Source of the DNA: Owenia fusiformis
Taxonomy: Eukaryota > Annelida > Polychaeta > Sabellida > Oweniidae
DNA length: 64,000 nt
Reading direction: 5' to 3'
NCBI GenBank assembly: GCA_903813345.2
Contig: CAIIXF020000007.1
Location: 11,103,730-11,167,729, forward strand
The notes under the pieces are model-generated. The model was not told where the DNA came from. It did no database searches and saw nothing but the letters and a program-made list of their open reading frames with translations. A program made the position numbers and the translations under genes. Below are positions 60,743 to 64,000 of this stretch, in pieces; the stretch's first letter is position 1, and each line of letters starts with the position of its first letter.

Positions 60743-63688
60743 TTATTTTTTCTCAAATAATTTCAAAATCTTGTCGTGTTTATGTGGTTTGGTTGCCATT
60801 GTAACCACTGTTTCACCAACACAATTTTTCAAGTCAGTCTTAGCACCTAGTTCAAGTAACCTCTTAATCATTGGTATTGCCTTGTCATCTGCTTCAGCAA
60901 TTTGTGCCTCGGTGAATGTTTCACCCGAATATCGACACAAAATCCCAGAAATAAGTTCATGGAGTGGTGTAGATTGGTCAGCCTGGGTTTGTGCATTCAC
61001 GTCAAAACTAAACTTTGAGAACAGTTCAAACATATCTAAGGTTGGTTTGCTACGGAACACTTCATGAAGAATGTTGTGTCCACTTTCGAACTTGCATTTG
61101 GTTGGGTCTGCCTTATTATCCAATAAATATTTTGTCATTTCAACATTATGGGATTCCAAAGCAACCTAAAAAGAAATAAGTTCATCATTATGCTTAATCA
61201 TTTATGCATACGCAACTATACCAACAAACTTATGTTGTATTATGAGTACAAGTCTCTAATAATCACTTGTTCCACACAATGCTGCCATTGTATCTTTGAC
61301 GAAAATATGAATGTCAATGTTGAAAATTATACAGTTGAGTTTTACGCATGCATGTTATTTTCTCATATGTTCCCTGGTCTTGCAACAACCCCGTATTCCC
61401 TCCCACTTCCATTCCCTACAGTTAAGAAAATAGATAGGGTGATTATAGACATGACGCAAGACAAAGACCCTTGAAGATGACAATTTTTATCTACCAGTAT
61501 TGCACTTGTCTTGTGATAAGGATGTTCTGTGTTTACATCCACATTACGGTTCAGTAGCCATTCAACCATTGGAATGTGACCTCCTGTGATGGCCTTGAAC
61601 AGTGTAGGAGTACCCTCATTGTCTGTTGCGTTCACTTGGCCCTCACAACCATTCTTGGCAAGATACTCAGCCAATGGAATATTACCAGAGCTGGCTGCTA
61701 GGTGCATAAGAGGTTGCCCACTGAACATTCCCTGAAAAATAATGTTATTCTTATTTGTAATTAAGTTGTAGGTACTAGCAGGCTTTGATTTGAGTTTCCT
61801 TGTGTTTTTCCAAGAGGCAGACACATTGAAATTCAAGTGGGATGAGGAGAACTATCATGATTTAAACAAAGTTTGTCTGGCAAATTGCAGTTTTTGATTT
61901 AAGGATCATCCCTGATAATTGTTGAGAGGGAGGACTGATAGAACTGAATCAATATTTTAGCATATTTTATGTCCCAAAATTCATTGTTTTGTTGTTCCTT
62001 TTATTGCCTGTTTCACTCATGGCTCCATTAATGTTTATGAAGAGATACAGTAGTTTAAAAATTAACTTCTGAATCATATTTTTACCTTTACATCCAATCC
62101 AGCTTTTACCATAGTTTCAACAAGCTTTACAACTGCTTCCTGTGCTTGCTGATCTGTGTATGCGTACATTGACTGCTTCACAGTGAACGCAATCTCTAAT
62201 GGAGTCATACCTTCAATATTTCTTGCATTTAAGTTTGCACCTCTTTTAATTAACTTTTCAACAGTCTCTAAGTCCATTTTTGATACAGCGTGATGTAGTG
62301 CAGTGAATAGTTTACGGTTTGTGGCATTAACATCAGCTTTATGTTCAAGTAGGAAGTCAACTATATCCGCTTTCTTGTTGTTAATTGCAGCTTGAAGAAC
62401 TGAAGCTCCTCGCTTGTTAAGTGCATTAATATTAACTCCATCCTTGGTGATAGCACTTTTTATGGTATCTGTGTTGAACAACGATGCCACCATCTTATCA
62501 ACAGATTCAAAGTATGTTTTAGCATTGTCCAAAATGTCAACAATCTTTGAGAACTTATTTTCAGTAGCGATATCCCGAACAGACTTTCCATCAGCACCTC
62601 TTGGATTTAGAATAAGGATGTAGTTGTCTCGCAATTTTTCAAAAAATTTAACATTGTTTTTCCTGGCCATCTTCAAGAGGAAATTGTCAAGTATGCTGAC
62701 AAAGGATTCCTCACCTGGCATAGCAAAGCCCTGTTCATCTTGGAACACAGCGCTTTCGTATGGTAGCTTTCCTTGTCTATTTTCCACCCATATAGCATGT
62801 ACACCTTCATCAAGGAAATACCTGAGAAGTTCCTCTCCCCCTGGATATGGTGAATCAATGGCAAGATTAACGGCATTACCCCCAGTGAAACCCTGATGTA
62901 TATCGGCACCCTTTGACACTGCAAACTTAACCATATCCAACTCTGGATTTGAGAACACCAAAGGAACCCCATTTCCATTTTTAGAGTTAATGTCTGCACC
63001 TTTGGATAACAGGAGCTCAACAATCTCTTTATAACCTCCCTGGTAAGCCACATACAGTGGGGTCACTCCTTCATGCATCCCTATAGCATCTATCTCAGCA
63101 CCATGAGTAAGCAAGTCAGTTATAACAGGCTCCATGTCAAATCCATACTTCGCAGCATGATGTAAAGCAGTTGTTCCCTAAAACACAATTTAGAATTTCA
63201 TTCAATTTGAGAGAAGTCATTTATGTGTGATTCGGTGAATGATGTGGTTATAACCTGTACATATTTTTAATCACAGAATAATGCATTTAATTTCACATTC
63301 ATTTGTTTTTATCATCATGGATATTTTCAAAGTAAATATTGTACTTCAAAATGTTGTTCAAAATACAAGCTGGTATAATTTAGCACCCCAATCTAAATAT
63401 CTATAACATCCACATTTGCTTGGCATTTTCAGAAACTATAACTCTCCAATCCACCTATACTAGGCATTCTACATGTTCTAGGCATATTACAAAGTCTGTC
63501 CTTAATTAGCATAAATATATGAGAACACCTACGGATGAGTCTCTCTTGTTTGGATCTGCCCCTTTGCTGAGCAAGTACTTGAGGATATTGGGATGTCCAC
63601 ATATAACTGCCTGGTGGATGGGTGATATCCAGTTACCCTCAAGGAAATAATCAGAATCTACATTGATGTTCTCCTTCTCTATTAAAGT
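60743..63688 (-). CDS. Ankyrin-repeat protein, 3' part (5' end outside window)
   Basis: Four exons, all phase 0: 63533-63688, 62086-63177, 61495-61731 and 60743-61165 (stop at 60743-60745). They give 635 residues. The first exon seen starts after an acceptor and opens TLIEKENINVDSDY without a start codon, so the N-terminus lies to the right of 64000. Multiple ankyrin repeats are visible, for example SPIHQAVICGHPNILKYLLS, TPLYVAYQGGYKEIVELLLS, ALHHAVSKMDLETVEKLIKR and TPTLFKAITGGHIPMVEWLL. A central region of about 130 residues (from EESFVSILDNFLLKMARK) is helical and not clearly ankyrin. The C-terminus has a split repeat with an insert (GILCRYSGETFTEAQIAEAD). No kinase, channel or death domain is seen in this part. 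Function is unknown; such proteins usually act as interaction scaffolds. Confidence 0.92.
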
Positions 63689-63739
63689 CTGAAAGTACAC
63701 AGAACATGTATTACATTCACATATGAACTTGAACGATCA

Positions 63740-64000
63740 TCCATGGGAAAGCTAAACTTAAACAAGAACTCGCCCACAAACACTCTTAGCTTAACTCACT
63801 CACAAACACTCTTAGCTTGAACAAGAATTCACCCAAAAACACTCTTAGATTGAACAAGAATTCACCCATAAATACTCTTAGCTTAAACAAGAATTCACTT
63901 ACACTCTTAGCTTAAACAAGAATTCACCTACAAACACTCTTAGCTTAAACAAGAATTCACCCACAAACACTCTTAGCTTGAACAAGAATTCACCCACAAA
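63740..64000. repeat. ~33-bp minisatellite CACTCTTAGCTTGAACAAGA
   Basis: At least seven tandem units with core ACTCTTAGCTTRAACAAGAA followed by TTCACCCACAAA run to the right edge of the window. The array lies upstream of the first visible ankyrin exon, hence in an intron. Its end is not seen. Confidence 0.85.

Overview
This is a gene-bearing, AT-rich stretch of an animal genome. Short exons, GT-AG introns, 3'UTR introns and dense small inverted-repeat transposons all point to a eukaryote. The repeats resemble those common in marine molluscs (GACGGACAGAC-type minisatellites, elements ending in GCTCACATGGTGA or GGTGGGGACATA), so I infer a lophotrochozoan, probably a mollusc such as a bivalve. 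Species cannot be fixed from this window.

Five or six protein genes can be rebuilt exon by exon, with splice phases that close. (1) A DUF1295 membrane protein of the steroid 5-alpha-reductase fold (minus, 4952-7218, 5 exons, 255 aa). (2) Head-to-head with it, GTDC1/QTMAN, the tRNA-queuosine mannosyltransferase (plus, 7863-13193, 8 exons, 492 aa). (3) ATP-citrate lyase ACLY (minus, 38832-18074, 27 coding exons, 1102 aa), with a likely noncoding first exon near 44.43 kb. (4) and (5) Two SUMO1-like genes (plus, 44758-48577 and 55453-57676), each of five exons in identical phase, made by a duplication that included the proximal promoter and the 3'UTR. (6) The last four exons of an ankyrin-repeat protein (minus, 60743-63688), whose 5' part lies beyond the window.

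Layout: 1-2.4 kb is repeats, ending in an 890-bp hairpin element. 2.4-4.9 kb has no recognised gene. 5-13.2 kb is the divergent DUF1295/GTDC1 pair. 13.2-16.2 kb is a transposon nested in another. 18-44.4 kb is ACLY with repeat-filled introns. 44.4-59 kb holds the two SUMO blocks, separated by a CpG-rich tandem repeat and two foldback elements. 59-64 kb is the ankyrin gene.

The most unusual signals are: (a) an eightfold 103-bp tandem array that multiplies the splice acceptor and 5' half of ACLY exon 23; (b) a 112-nt 3'UTR block that differs at one base between SUMO copies whose coding exons are far more diverged; (c) several very long hairpins, including one with 406-bp arms; (d) a CpG-rich, noncoding 1-kb tandem pair between the SUMO genes; (e) a 29-bp minisatellite in an ACLY intron that is largely open in all three antisense frames. 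No operon-like or defence system is visible. The genes are housekeeping genes (tRNA modification, acetyl-CoA supply, sumoylation), and the novelty lies in the repeats and gene structure.
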